DNA of 64,000 bases from Flavobacteriales bacterium (GTDB taxonomy: Bacteria; Bacteroidota; Bacteroidia; Flavobacteriales; UBA7430): contig PAMD01000014.1 in the NCBI GenBank assembly GCA_002707145.1, positions 124,001 to 188,000 on the forward strand, given 5' to 3'. A program made the translations under genes and the position numbers. The notes beneath the pieces were generated by a model, which worked only from the letters and a program-made list of their open reading frames with translations, ran no database searches and was not told the DNA's origin. Below, in pieces: positions 16,035 through 24,466 of this stretch. Within the stretch, counting starts at the first letter, position 1, and each line of letters starts with the position of its first letter.

Positions 16035-18233
16035 TTAATTAAATAAATAATTGATTGATATGTAAAAATTAATTCCAGGACTTGGCAAGCCAATTCCCTT
16101 TAAATTTGATAAGTGATTTATATACCTTTCGTTAAATAAATTTCTAACTCCAAGTTTCATTAACATACTCTGATTTCCTTGAAAAGAAAAATTTCCTTCA
16201 ATATTGTATATTTGATAATTATCGGAGTTAGTTTCAAAAGTAGAGACATCTTTCTTGTCCAAAAACTTCGTTCTTTGCAATAAGATTGAATTAATTTGAA
16301 ATTTTCGATTTGTTTTAGGAAATTCATACTTAACATTGGAATTGATTCTTGTTTGAGGAATCAGAGGTAGCGGATTATTATTATTGTCTTCTCCAATAAC
16401 ATAAGAAAAATCTTGTTCAAAATGCAACCTGTGTGCAAAGTGGGGATGGTAATGAAGATAAACTTCTCCTCCGTAGGTTTTGGCAGAAGAGGCTTGAGAA
16501 TATACATAAACTTGATAACCGTCATTATATTCTCCTGTAGGTTCTACATAAATATAATTTCTAAAACTATTAAAAAAAGGATTTACATTTAGTATTAGAT
16601 GTTCTGTTTTATAATCAAAAGAAACATCGAATTGATTGGCGAATTCGCTTTCCAAATCTTTGGAACCTATTTCATATCTATTAGTTCCGTGATGAACCCC
16701 GTCACCTAACATTTCACTCAAATGTGGGGGTCTAAAACCAGAGCTGAAATTGGTTCTAAAAGAATATGCATCTTTTTGGAAAACCATTCCTAAAGACCCA
16801 TTGAACCTTGAAAAACTTTGAGACAAATTTTCTGCTTCTATCTGTCTTAAGTCATATCTAAAGCCAATCTGGCTCTCGAATTTTTCTTTAGAATATTGAA
16901 ATAGAGAGTAGGCTCCGTAATCGTTTGAGGTAGAATTTGGGATTAAAATATTGATTGCAGAATCATCGTTAGTATTTTTTGTAAACATACCTTGCGCACC
17001 AGAAATCCATTTAAAATCTTCATTGATAAAGCTAAGGTAGGAAAGGTTATAGGGAATGTTAGTTAACAACATTTTTATACCTGGTATGGTTACTTTTTCT
17101 TCTAACTCAGTCAGACTATTAGATGTAACTCCAGAATTAAACTTCAAGACAGATTGGTTTTTAAAGATAAATTTATTCTCAATCGACAAATAGTGATCGG
17201 TAATTTGTTGTAGAGGCAAAATTCTTTCTCTACTCTGGGTCTCTAATTGAAACTCCTCCGGAATAGGATTAAGAGAATGAGTGTGACCAGGCAAACCAAT
17301 TTCATTGGAATTGAAATTATATCTAACATTTAAAATCCTATTTTGATTACTAAAGCCTAGAGCAGTTTTTAAACTTTTTCCATTGAAGCTAGAGTTCTTA
17401 ATGAAGTCACCGCTTGGAATCTTATATTCTGCAGCACTCTTATATCCTGCATATAAATTAAATCTTACTTTTTTTGAGGACATCTTTAAACTAGCAATAT
17501 TATTAGTAGAAAGTGTATTACTTTCAAAACGAGTTTCAAAGGAACTTTTGAAAGAGTTTGGACCAAGATAATCTTCGTCTATGAAATACAAAACTCCACC
17601 CAAGGCATCAGCGCCGTATAAAAGAGATGAGGGTCCTTTGACAATTTCAACAGACTTAATCCCCATATCTGTGAAATTAAGTCCGTGATCATTGGCCCAC
17701 TGTTGATTTTCAATTCTGAGTCCGTTTAAAAATGTAACAACCTTAAGACCAGACATACCTCTAATAACAGGTTTACTAATTCCTGCACCAGTATGAATAG
17801 AATAAACTCCTGGCACTGAAGAAATCAACCCCATTAGATTGGATGTTAAGATTTGCTCTGCTTGATTAATTTTTTTCAGAAAAACATTAGTCAGATTATT
17901 GTCCTGAATAATTCCAGTAGTTGGGGATACAATAACCTCATTCAAAATAATATGAGACTTTTCGAGTTCAACGGTATAAGATGTAACATCTCCTTTCTTA
18001 AAAAGAAAACTTTTAGCAACATATCCTTTAGAGGTAACTACTAAAGGGGTATTAACTTTAATAAAATCTGTGTCTAGTCGTCCGTTTCCATCACAATTGG
18101 TTTGAATATCAATTTGAAATATTTCAACAGATGCAAAAGGAATTACATTTCTAGATTCTTTGTCTATGACTAGTAAAAATTGAGCATTTACAAAGAGAGG
18201 TGTAAAAAGAATAATGAAAATTAATTTTTTCAT
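16035..18233 (-). CDS. TonB-dependent outer-membrane receptor, probably metal uptake
   Basis: 732 residues. Signal peptide (to about residue 17), a short carboxypeptidase-like domain (FLLVIDKESRNVIPFASVEI...), then the plug with SVPGVYSIHTGAGISKPVIRGMSGLKVVTFLNGLRIENQQWANDHG and VEIVKGPSSLLYGADALGGVLYF, and a C-terminal 22-stranded barrel ending in NFYISINYLF. Energised by TonB/ExbBD. Its operon partners (MerC-like, His-rich lipoprotein) and the divergent Fur-family gene point to metal, most likely zinc, as substrate; the sequence alone does not prove this. Confidence 0.92.
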   Translation of the reverse strand: MKKLIFIILFTPLFVNAQFLLVIDKESRNVIPFASVEIFQIDIQTNCDGNGRLDTDFIKVNTPLVVTSKGYVAKSFLFKKGDVTSYTVELEKSHIILNEVIVSPTTGIIQDNNLTNVFLKKINQAEQILTSNLMGLISSVPGVYSIHTGAGISKPVIRGMSGLKVVTFLNGLRIENQQWANDHGLNFTDMGIKSVEIVKGPSSLLYGADALGGVLYFIDEDYLGPNSFKSSFETRFESNTLSTNNIASLKMSSKKVRFNLYAGYKSAAEYKIPSGDFIKNSSFNGKSLKTALGFSNQNRILNVRYNFNSNEIGLPGHTHSLNPIPEEFQLETQSRERILPLQQITDHYLSIENKFIFKNQSVLKFNSGVTSNSLTELEEKVTIPGIKMLLTNIPYNLSYLSFINEDFKWISGAQGMFTKNTNDDSAINILIPNSTSNDYGAYSLFQYSKEKFESQIGFRYDLRQIEAENLSQSFSRFNGSLGMVFQKDAYSFRTNFSSGFRPPHLSEMLGDGVHHGTNRYEIGSKDLESEFANQFDVSFDYKTEHLILNVNPFFNSFRNYIYVEPTGEYNDGYQVYVYSQASSAKTYGGEVYLHYHPHFAHRLHFEQDFSYVIGEDNNNNPLPLIPQTRINSNVKYEFPKTNRKFQINSILLQRTKFLDKKDVSTFETNSDNYQIYNIEGNFSFQGNQSMLMKLGVRNLFNERYINHLSNLKGIGLPSPGINFYISINYLFN

Positions 18234-18293
18234 AATTTATAGTGTGTTAAGAACAACAAAATGGATTTGAAATTCATAACTGAGGTTTTAAAT

Positions 18294-18704
18294 TTAATTA
18301 TTGTAATTGTTTATGCAACAGTTTTCTTTTTCGCATTGACAGTAATTCGAATTGTATAAGTGCATACAAATTAAACTAGTGGCAACTATATATTTAACAA
18401 ATTCTGGCAAAAATAATAATTGTATTTTTTCATTTATTATGATTGAAAAGAGTGCTATCATAAAAATCCATAATAAGTTTTTGACTATTTGATTAGAGGA
18501 AGTTTTTACAGATCTCATAACCGCAAAAAATGAAACCAGTAAGAATACAGAATCTAATGTACTCCACCAGGCTGGAGCAGAGGCACAACAAGTAGAACTA
18601 CACGCTTGTGCAATAAACAAAAATGGTGTTAACAAACAGTGCACAATACACAATGTACTCGCAAAAACACCTAGTGAATCAGGTTTAAGTAGAGTTATTT
18701 TCAT
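18294..18704 (-). CDS. MerC-domain small membrane protein
   Basis: 136 residues from ATG 18704; a GTG at 18719 would add five residues. The first helix carries CIVHC (the MerC CxxHC-type metal site), followed by QACSSTCCASAP, three more helices, and a C-terminal CQCEKENCC tail. MerC proteins are four-helix inner-membrane metal transporters first found in mercury resistance; in Bacteroidetes they recur beside Fur-family genes. First gene of the receptor-lipoprotein operon, 60 bases before the receptor. Role in zinc handling is inferred. Confidence 0.82.
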   Translation of the reverse strand: MKITLLKPDSLGVFASTLCIVHCLLTPFLFIAQACSSTCCASAPAWWSTLDSVFLLVSFFAVMRSVKTSSNQIVKNLLWIFMIALFSIIINEKIQLLFLPEFVKYIVATSLICMHLYNSNYCQCEKENCCINNYNN

Positions 18705-18723
18705 GATAATTTTATTCACTAAC

Positions 18724-18736
18724 GCAACTAAGTTGC
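18724..18736. promoter_or_regulatory. Palindromic operator candidate for the Fur/Zur-like regulator
   Basis: GCAACT-A-AGTTGC, a perfect 6+1+6 inverted repeat, sits between the divergent merC-like and fur-like genes, 19 bases before the merC ATG and 51 bases before the fur start. The size and symmetry suit a Fur-family dimer site. No second copy was noticed upstream of the receptor itself, in keeping with one operon. Confidence 0.6.
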
Positions 18737-18787
18737 AAATATATATATTACATTTGTTTAAAGTACTATACAGACAAAAAAAATTGA

Positions 18788-19168
18788 ATGGGGATTATTC
18801 GAATGACCAAATCGGTCGAAACATTGTTGAATGAATTTAATAAAGAAGCTGGAGGTATTTCAGCTATTGAATTAGTAAAACGTTTAAATAAAAAATTAAA
18901 CAAAACTACAATTTATCGTGTCCTTGAAAAGCTCGAAGACGATGGCGTTTTACACTCATTCCTGAGTAAAAAAGGCATTAGATGGTATGCAAAATGTATT
19001 GGATGCTCTGACACAGAACACATTGATGTTCACCCGCACTTTCAATGTCTGAGTTGTGGAAAAATGGACTGCCTAAACCTTGAAATTCAAATCCCCAAAA
19101 TACCCCATCGAAAAATAAGCCACTCACATGTCTTGATTCAAGGAACATGTCATCTTTGCTATAACTAA
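18788..19168 (+). CDS. Fur-family transcriptional regulator, probably Zur-like
   Basis: 126 residues. An N-terminal winged helix (GGISAIELVKRLNKKLNKTTIYRVLEKLEDDGVLH, the Fur recognition-helix pattern) is followed by the dimer/metal domain with HPHFQCLSCGKMDCL and a C-terminal GTCHLCYN, giving two CxxC pairs for structural zinc, plus an extra CIGC pair (near residue 70). It faces the merC-receptor-lipoprotein operon across a palindrome. Zur is more likely than Fur given the MerC and His-rich partners; PerR seems less likely. The start ATG is at 18788; an ATG five codons on is possible. Confidence 0.88.
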   Translation: MGIIRMTKSVETLLNEFNKEAGGISAIELVKRLNKKLNKTTIYRVLEKLEDDGVLHSFLSKKGIRWYAKCIGCSDTEHIDVHPHFQCLSCGKMDCLNLEIQIPKIPHRKISHSHVLIQGTCHLCYN

Positions 19169-19181
19169 AAAATCACTCTAT

Positions 19182-19220
19182 TTTATTTCACTCAAATATC
19201 AAGTGAATAAATTTATTTAC
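19182..19220 (+). terminator. Probable terminator of the fur-like gene
   Basis: TTTATTTCACT (19182-19192) pairs with AGTGAATAAA (19202-19211) with one bulged T, then an A/T stretch. It lies 14 bases after the stop codon. AT-rich, so moderate strength. Confidence 0.45.
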
Positions 19221-19250
19221 AAGTCTAAGGATACTTTGCTTGCCCTTGCG

Positions 19251-19258
19251 TATTTTTG
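19251..19258 (+). promoter_or_regulatory. -7 promoter element of the photolyase/cryptochrome block
   Basis: TATTTTTG is a perfect TAnnTTTG match, 15 bases before the first possible start (TTG 19274) of the first photolyase-family gene. Confidence 0.45.
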
Positions 19259-19273
19259 CAATAAACAATTCTA

Positions 19274-20740
19274 TTGAATCAAGTGAATATTGTTTGGCTA
19301 AAAAGAGACCTAAGAACTTCGGACCACGAAGCTCTCTTTCAGGCAGAAAATCAGAAAGAAGACTATCTGATTGTTTACTTATTTGAACCCTCACTTATAT
19401 TGCATAAAGATTTAAGTGAAAGACATCTTCAGTTTGTTTATCATTCGCTGTTAGATATTAATAAGTTTCTGGAGCCGGTAAACAGATGTATTCAAATATT
19501 TCATGGAGAGGCAAAAGAGGTCTTTGAATTTTTAATCTCAAAATACAAACTGAAAAAAGTTTTTTCACATCAAGAAAGTGGAACTAAAATCACATGGAAT
19601 AGAGATAAAAATATTTCTTCATTATTCAAAAAAAAGGGTATAAAATGGGAGGAGTTCCAGACCGAAGGAATTATAAGAGGAATTAGTAATAGAGTCGGTT
19701 GGGATAAAAGATGGTACCTTTTTGCAAATCAGGAAATCTTTAAAAATAAATTCAGTACAAGCTCCCATAAATCTATAAAATCTCCTTTTGATTTTAATAT
19801 TAAAAACTTCCCTTTCCTACTTGATTATCCCACTCAATTTCAACCTGCGGGTGAAAGTTATGCAATGAGATATCTCAAATCTTTCATTGATGAAAGAGCC
19901 AAAAACTATTCTAGACAAATTTCTAGTCCTCAAAAAAGTAGTATATCATGCGGAAGACTTTCTCCTTATTTTGCATGGGGAAATCTCAGCGTTCGAGTAG
20001 CTTATCAAGCTGTACGTTCTGCCCCAAATTATATGAATCAAAAACGAGCCTTTGATTCTTTTTTATCTCGATTAAAATGGAGGTCTCATTTCATTCAAAA
20101 GTTTGAGGTAGACTGTACTTATGAATCTAATTGCATCAACAAAGGCTATGAAAAAATGTCTTATAAAAATAATGACATATTACTTAAAAAATGGAAGACT
20201 GGAGAAACAGGATTTCCCTTGGTTGATGCTAGTATGAGATGTTTGCAACACAAAGGTTGGCTTAACTTTCGAATGAGAGCCATGCTAGTCTCTTTTTTAT
20301 GTCATTATCTTGACCAAGACTGGAGACGAGGAGTATACCATATGGCAAGATTATTTTTAGACTACGAACCAGGTATTCACTATACACAATTTCAAATGCA
20401 AGCTGGTGTCACAGGAATAAATTCCATTAGGATATACAACCCAGTCAAGCAATCTCTTGAAAAAGATCCCGATGGAGTATTTGTTCGCAATTGGGTTCCT
20501 GAGCTCAGAGATCTGCCCTTGACTTTTATCCACCAACCCTGGAAGCTGACTCCTATCGACCTATTTGGAGGGCAAATAAAACTAAACTATCCCGCCCCAC
20601 TTGTTAACCCAGAAAAAACAAAGCTTCCAAACAGAGATAAATTATGGGCCTTAAAAAAAGATCCCGAAGTAAAAAAGGAATCTCTCAGACTTCTAGGAGT
20701 TCATGTTCGACCACAAAACCCGAGAAATAAAAAAAGATAA
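19274..20740 (+). CDS. Photolyase/cryptochrome-family flavoprotein with replaced catalytic residues
   Basis: 488 residues from TTG 19274; a GTG at 19283 gives the commoner opening [10 protein letters not shown]. The N-terminal antenna-domain fold ([15 protein letters not shown], residues 1-135) and the C-terminal FAD-binding fold (residues ~200-480, with [54 protein letters not shown]) are both intact. Aligned by eye to E. coli PhrB, Glu274 is Arg, Asn341 is Phe, Met345 is Ala, Trp382 is Thr and Trp384 is Phe, while Trp277 and Trp359 are kept. Ordinary CPD repair therefore looks unlikely; a photoreceptor or other repair role is possible. First gene of the block. Confidence 0.85.
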   Translation: MNQVNIVWLKRDLRTSDHEALFQAENQKEDYLIVYLFEPSLILHKDLSERHLQFVYHSLLDINKFLEPVNRCIQIFHGEAKEVFEFLISKYKLKKVFSHQESGTKITWNRDKNISSLFKKKGIKWEEFQTEGIIRGISNRVGWDKRWYLFANQEIFKNKFSTSSHKSIKSPFDFNIKNFPFLLDYPTQFQPAGESYAMRYLKSFIDERAKNYSRQISSPQKSSISCGRLSPYFAWGNLSVRVAYQAVRSAPNYMNQKRAFDSFLSRLKWRSHFIQKFEVDCTYESNCINKGYEKMSYKNNDILLKKWKTGETGFPLVDASMRCLQHKGWLNFRMRAMLVSFLCHYLDQDWRRGVYHMARLFLDYEPGIHYTQFQMQAGVTGINSIRIYNPVKQSLEKDPDGVFVRNWVPELRDLPLTFIHQPWKLTPIDLFGGQIKLNYPAPLVNPEKTKLPNRDKLWALKKDPEVKKESLRLLGVHVRPQNPRNKKR

Positions 20741-20773
20741 AAAATAACTAAGAAAGTATAGCCTAATTCTTCA

Positions 20774-20781
20774 TAATTTTG
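20774..20781 (+). promoter_or_regulatory. -7-like element before the second photolyase-family gene
   Basis: TAATTTTG matches the -7 consensus and lies 35 bases before ATG 20817. The -33 region is poor, so an internal promoter is possible but unproven. Confidence 0.35.
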
Positions 20782-20816
20782 CTTCTGTATTACAAATTCA
20801 TTGATTTTAAAAAATT

Positions 20817-21914
20817 ATGACCCTATTCCCTACATCACTTTATGAAATTGAACATAAAGTTAAAGAAATTGATCCCAAGAAATATGCCTCGACCCGAAAT
20901 TACAAAAATGGACAGCTCACCTATCTTGGTCCTTATATATCAAGGGGTATTTTATCAACCAAAGCAGTGTTTAAACAACTATCTAGTTTGGGATTACCTT
21001 TTAGTCAAATGGAGAAATTAGTACAAGAACTCGCGTGGAGAGATTTCTGGCAACGTATCTGGTGTCATAAAAATGATGCTATAAACAGTTTTATAAAACA
21101 AGCACAAGCGCCAATAGCGAACCATTTAATCCCAAAGAGTATCGTAGAGGGAAAAACAGGTATTATTGCAGTAGATAAAGAAATAGAAGCGCTTAAAGAG
21201 AATGGATATCTGCATAACCATATGCGAATGTATGTTAGTTCGATAGCATGTAATGTCGCACATTCTCATTGGCTCATTCCTGTAAAATGGATGTATAGCC
21301 AACTTTTAGATGGAGACTGGGGATCGAACGCTTTAAGCTGGCAGTGGGTAGCAGGCTCTAATTCCAGCAAAAAATACTATGCTAACCAGGACAATATTAA
21401 TAACTTCTTTTTCACCAAGCAACAGAACACTTTTCTCGATATACCTTACGAAGAATTTCCAAATTTGACTATTCCCAAAATACTCACAGAAAGTCAGGAA
21501 TTTGTTTTAAAAACTCCCTTACCTGAGACTGAACTTCCAGAAATAGACACAGAAAAAAGAACTCTCGTATACAATTACTACAATCTAGACCCCTATTGGC
21601 ATAAAAAGGATGATGTAAATCGAATCTTGCTCCTTGAACCTTCTATATTCTCTGACTATCCAATCAATAAAAACTGCATCGACTTTATGATGCTGCTAAA
21701 AAACAATATTCCAAACATAAAGATTCTTGTTGGAGAATTTTTTGAATTAAAAGAACTTTGTGGTTCCTCTGAAATCATCTACAAAGAACATCCGCTAAAT
21801 AACAAATACCATGGCACAGAAGAAGTACGAGAATGGCTTTTTGAGGCCCCAGAAAAAATTGGGTCTTTTTTTAAGTTTTGGAAACACGGAAAAAAACAAT
21901 TAGAGTTTGTCTAA
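20817..21914 (+). CDS. Photolyase-family FAD-binding protein lacking the N-terminal antenna domain
   Basis: 365 residues. It begins straight in the FAD-binding helical domain ([23 protein letters not shown], residue ~22 on), without the usual 130-residue Rossmann antenna domain. Residues matching the E. coli CPD enzyme are kept: QELAWRDF (~72, Glu274 and Trp277), HNHMRM (~134, Asn341 and Met345), SWQWVAG (~174, Trp382 and Trp384). After that KKYYANQDN replaces the usual RIFNP. Residues ~255-365 form an extra domain ([11 protein letters not shown]..., then [21 protein letters not shown]) that looks alpha/beta. Such FAD-binding proteins recur in Flavobacteria but I know of no assigned function. 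The next small gene starts inside its last codons. Confidence 0.85.
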   Translation: MTLFPTSLYEIEHKVKEIDPKKYASTRNYKNGQLTYLGPYISRGILSTKAVFKQLSSLGLPFSQMEKLVQELAWRDFWQRIWCHKNDAINSFIKQAQAPIANHLIPKSIVEGKTGIIAVDKEIEALKENGYLHNHMRMYVSSIACNVAHSHWLIPVKWMYSQLLDGDWGSNALSWQWVAGSNSSKKYYANQDNINNFFFTKQQNTFLDIPYEEFPNLTIPKILTESQEFVLKTPLPETELPEIDTEKRTLVYNYYNLDPYWHKKDDVNRILLLEPSIFSDYPINKNCIDFMMLLKNNIPNIKILVGEFFELKELCGSSEIIYKEHPLNNKYHGTEEVREWLFEAPEKIGSFFKFWKHGKKQLEFV

Positions 21915-22071
21915 ATATAAGAAATATTCAAAATCAAATTTGCCTCAAAAAATTTGCAAGATTTGCTTAAGACCCTTTAATTGGAGAAAAAAATGGGAAA
22001 AAAACTGGAAGGATATTCGTTATTGTAGTGAGCGATGTCGGAGAAACAAACAAAGCATAAAGGCCTTATGA
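21907..22071 (+). CDS. DUF2256 zinc-ribbon small protein
   Basis: 54 residues, from TTG 21907, which overlaps the end of the previous gene by eight bases. The body [20 protein letters not shown], then [13 protein letters not shown] is the DUF2256 pattern: Cys 17, 20, 40 and 44 in a CxxC...CxxxC zinc site with conserved PF.WRKKWEK.W. Members are known to sit next to photolyase/cryptochrome genes. The stop overlaps the next gene's ATG (ATGA), so all three are translationally coupled. An RNA- or DNA-binding or maturation role is conceivable; function is unknown. It is too short for most gene finders. Confidence 0.82.
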   Translation: MSKYKKYSKSNLPQKICKICLRPFNWRKKWEKNWKDIRYCSERCRRNKQSIKAL

Positions 22072-23546
22072 AACATATAGGAATTTTATTTCCACATCAA
22101 TTGTTCTCAAATCACGAGATACACGAAAAATGTGACCGTTTATTCTTAATCGAAGAATTTCTTTTCTTCAAAGAATTTAATTTCCATAAACAAAAGCTAG
22201 CGTTTCATCGAGCTAGTATGAAGGCATTTTTTACAGATTTAAGATCTAAAAAAATTGATTTGGAATATATTTCTAGTCCAGAAAAACGATCTGATATTCG
22301 TGTATTTCTTTCTGAAATTCAAGAAGAGAGTCCTTTTACCTTGCATTATATCAATCCTACAGATTGCTGGCTAGAAAAAAGAATAAATCAAGTTATAGAA
22401 AAATATAAAATATCTTTTAAGGAATATGAAAACCCCTTATTCATAAATGATAGAGAAGATTTAAAATCTTTTTTCAAGACCCAAAAAAAGAAATTTTTTC
22501 AAACTTCATTCTACAAAATCGAAAGAATAAAGCATCGGTTACTTATCGATGAAAATGACCAACCCACAGGAGGGAAATGGACCTATGATACAGATAATAG
22601 AAATAAATATCCAAAGTCAAAAACTCCCCCCCCATTACCTCAGCTTCATATTAATGAGATTTGGACATCAGCTATAGAATATATCCAAACCAATTTCCCA
22701 AATAACCCAGGAGAACTTCCCGAAAAGCCTTCTTATCCTTTTGAAAAAAATGAAGTAAATCGATGGGCAGAAGACTTTTTTGAAAACCGATTTAATGAAT
22801 TTGGTCCCTATGAAGATGCCATTGTTAGCAGTGAGGTTTGGTTAAACCACAGTATTCTTTCTCCACTATTAAATGTGGGACTCATTCAACCAAAAGAACT
22901 AATAACCGAAGCGTTATCTTTTGGTCGAAAGAATGAAGTACCCCTCAATTCCATAGAAGGCTTTCTCAGGCAAATTATTGGTTGGAGAGAATTTATACGT
23001 GGAATGTATGAAGCCAAAGGAATTGATTCGCGAACCAAAAATAACTTTAAATTCAAGAAAAAAATACCTGCGAGTTTTTATCACGGAACTACAGGTATTA
23101 TTCCGCTGGACGATTCAATCAAAAAGGTACTTGAGCATGCCTATTGCCATCATATAGAGAGATTAATGGTTATTGGAAATTTCATGCTCCTTTGTGAATT
23201 TGACCCAGACGAGGTCTATCGTTGGTTTATGGAACTCTTTATAGATGCTTATGATTGGGTTATGGTTCCCAATGTTTATGGTATGAGTCAATTTGCTGAT
23301 GGAGGATATTTTGCATCCAAGCCATATATTAGTGGCTCTAATTATCTAATTAAAATGAGTGATTATAAAAAAGGAGAGTGGTCTGAAATTTGGGACGGGC
23401 TTTTCTGGAGATTTATGGATAAGCATAGAAATCTAATGCGAAAAAACCCCAGACTATCGATGTTAATTAGTACATTCGATAAAATGAATCCCAAAAAAAG
23501 ATCCCAACATTTACTTCGGGCTGATAATTACTTGAAAAAATTATAA
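22068..23546 (+). CDS. Cryptochrome/(6-4) photolyase-related protein (DPRP family) without iron-sulfur cysteines
   Basis: I chose ATG 22068, which overlaps the DUF2256 stop as ATGA, over an ATG 11 codons upstream that falls inside DUF2256; the result is 492 residues. Motifs: [13 protein letters not shown] at the start, [29 protein letters not shown], then [41 protein letters not shown]. This is the bacterial (6-4) photolyase/CryB (PF04244) family. In the characterised Agrobacterium PhrB a 4Fe-4S cluster is held by four Cys including a CxxC after the MS(D/N) segment; here that site reads [14 protein letters not shown] and lacks Cys. Repair or signalling role open. Confidence 0.88.
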   Translation: MKHIGILFPHQLFSNHEIHEKCDRLFLIEEFLFFKEFNFHKQKLAFHRASMKAFFTDLRSKKIDLEYISSPEKRSDIRVFLSEIQEESPFTLHYINPTDCWLEKRINQVIEKYKISFKEYENPLFINDREDLKSFFKTQKKKFFQTSFYKIERIKHRLLIDENDQPTGGKWTYDTDNRNKYPKSKTPPPLPQLHINEIWTSAIEYIQTNFPNNPGELPEKPSYPFEKNEVNRWAEDFFENRFNEFGPYEDAIVSSEVWLNHSILSPLLNVGLIQPKELITEALSFGRKNEVPLNSIEGFLRQIIGWREFIRGMYEAKGIDSRTKNNFKFKKKIPASFYHGTTGIIPLDDSIKKVLEHAYCHHIERLMVIGNFMLLCEFDPDEVYRWFMELFIDAYDWVMVPNVYGMSQFADGGYFASKPYISGSNYLIKMSDYKKGEWSEIWDGLFWRFMDKHRNLMRKNPRLSMLISTFDKMNPKKRSQHLLRADNYLKKL

Positions 23547-23639
23547 ATACTTGAAAAAATTGAATAAAAGTCAAAATATTTTTATTGAATTTTAATTAAA
23601 ATACACAATAATTTAACCAAATATCAATTAAAATTTTAT

Positions 23640-24243
23640 AAACAAACACAAGAATCTCAGGTATCTATTTCAGCTCAAAATGCACTGAATATATTAAAAG
23701 AAGGTAACAAGCGATTTAATGAAGCTAGTCCAATTGAAAGAAACTATGCCAATCAAATTGAATTGACTAAGTCAGGAAAATATCAATTCGCGGAAGTACT
23801 CAGTTGTATCGACTCGCGTGTTCCCACAGAGATTATCTTCGACCAAGGAATTGGTGACTTATTTAACGCTCGGGTTGCAGAAAACTGCCTGAGTGAAGAC
23901 GTACTTGGAAATATTGAATATGATACAAAATACGGGTTCCAAACTGATTATTGTGATGGGTCATACAGCTTATGGAGCGGTGAATAGCGCCTATGCTGGA
24001 GTTAAGTCTGGACACATTACCCATTTATTAGAAAAAATACAGCCAGCTATCCAAAAAGTTAAAAACATAAAAGATGAAACAGACGAATCTTTTATTCACT
24101 CAGTGATTATTGAAAATGAAAAACATGTACTCAAAGAAATACTCAAAAAGAGCAAAGATATCCGAGAATTACTTCGGTCCAAGAAGATAGAAATGATCGG
24201 AAGTATTTATGATGTCAATACCGGACAAGTTGATTTTTTTTAA
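23640..24243 (+). pseudogene. Decayed beta-carbonic anhydrase
   Basis: The reading frame from ~23640 encodes SAQNALNILKEGNKRF and EVLSCIDSRVPTEIIFDQGIGDLFNARVA, the conserved start of a beta-carbonic anhydrase including the Cys and Asp-Arg of the active site. Near 23925 the homology jumps into the +1 frame (TGSKLIIVMGHTAYGAV to IGSIYDVNTGQVDFF at 24240). No ATG, GTG or TTG opens the first half between the upstream stop and the homology. The zinc ligand Cys of GHTxCGAV is Tyr. Lost start, frameshift and lost ligand together indicate a dead gene. It lies just after the photolyase block. Confidence 0.85.
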
Positions 24244-24277
24244 TGACTTTGAATAATGAAAATCAGATTTAATATAA

Positions 24278-24394
24278 ATCATATTTACCTATTGGAGCCT
24301 TCTTGATTTAACTGACCTAAGAAAAGGTAACTATTTCATTCGTTTTGATTCTGAGAAACAAAAAGAAAGCTTCCAATTTTCAATACAACAATAA
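24278..24394 (+). pseudogene. Fragment resembling the end of a secreted-protein sorting tail
   Basis: An open stretch without a start codon reads LLDLTDLRKGNYFIRFDSEKQ and ends SFQFSIQQ, resembling the last ~30 residues of type IX secretion tails (L..G.YF....). It may be the leftover end of a deleted gene. The match is short and could be chance. The rest of the gap to 24466 shows nothing. Confidence 0.3.
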
Positions 24395-24466
24395 ATTTTA
24401 ATCTATTATTCTTTCAAGAAGAAAATTAATTTTAAATTTAAGAATTAAATACATTAAATTTAAATT

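Noticed and set aside
18294..18704. Mercury-resistance operon (mer)
   Set aside because: Only a MerC-like protein is present, without merA, merP or merT, and the regulator is Fur-type, not MerR.
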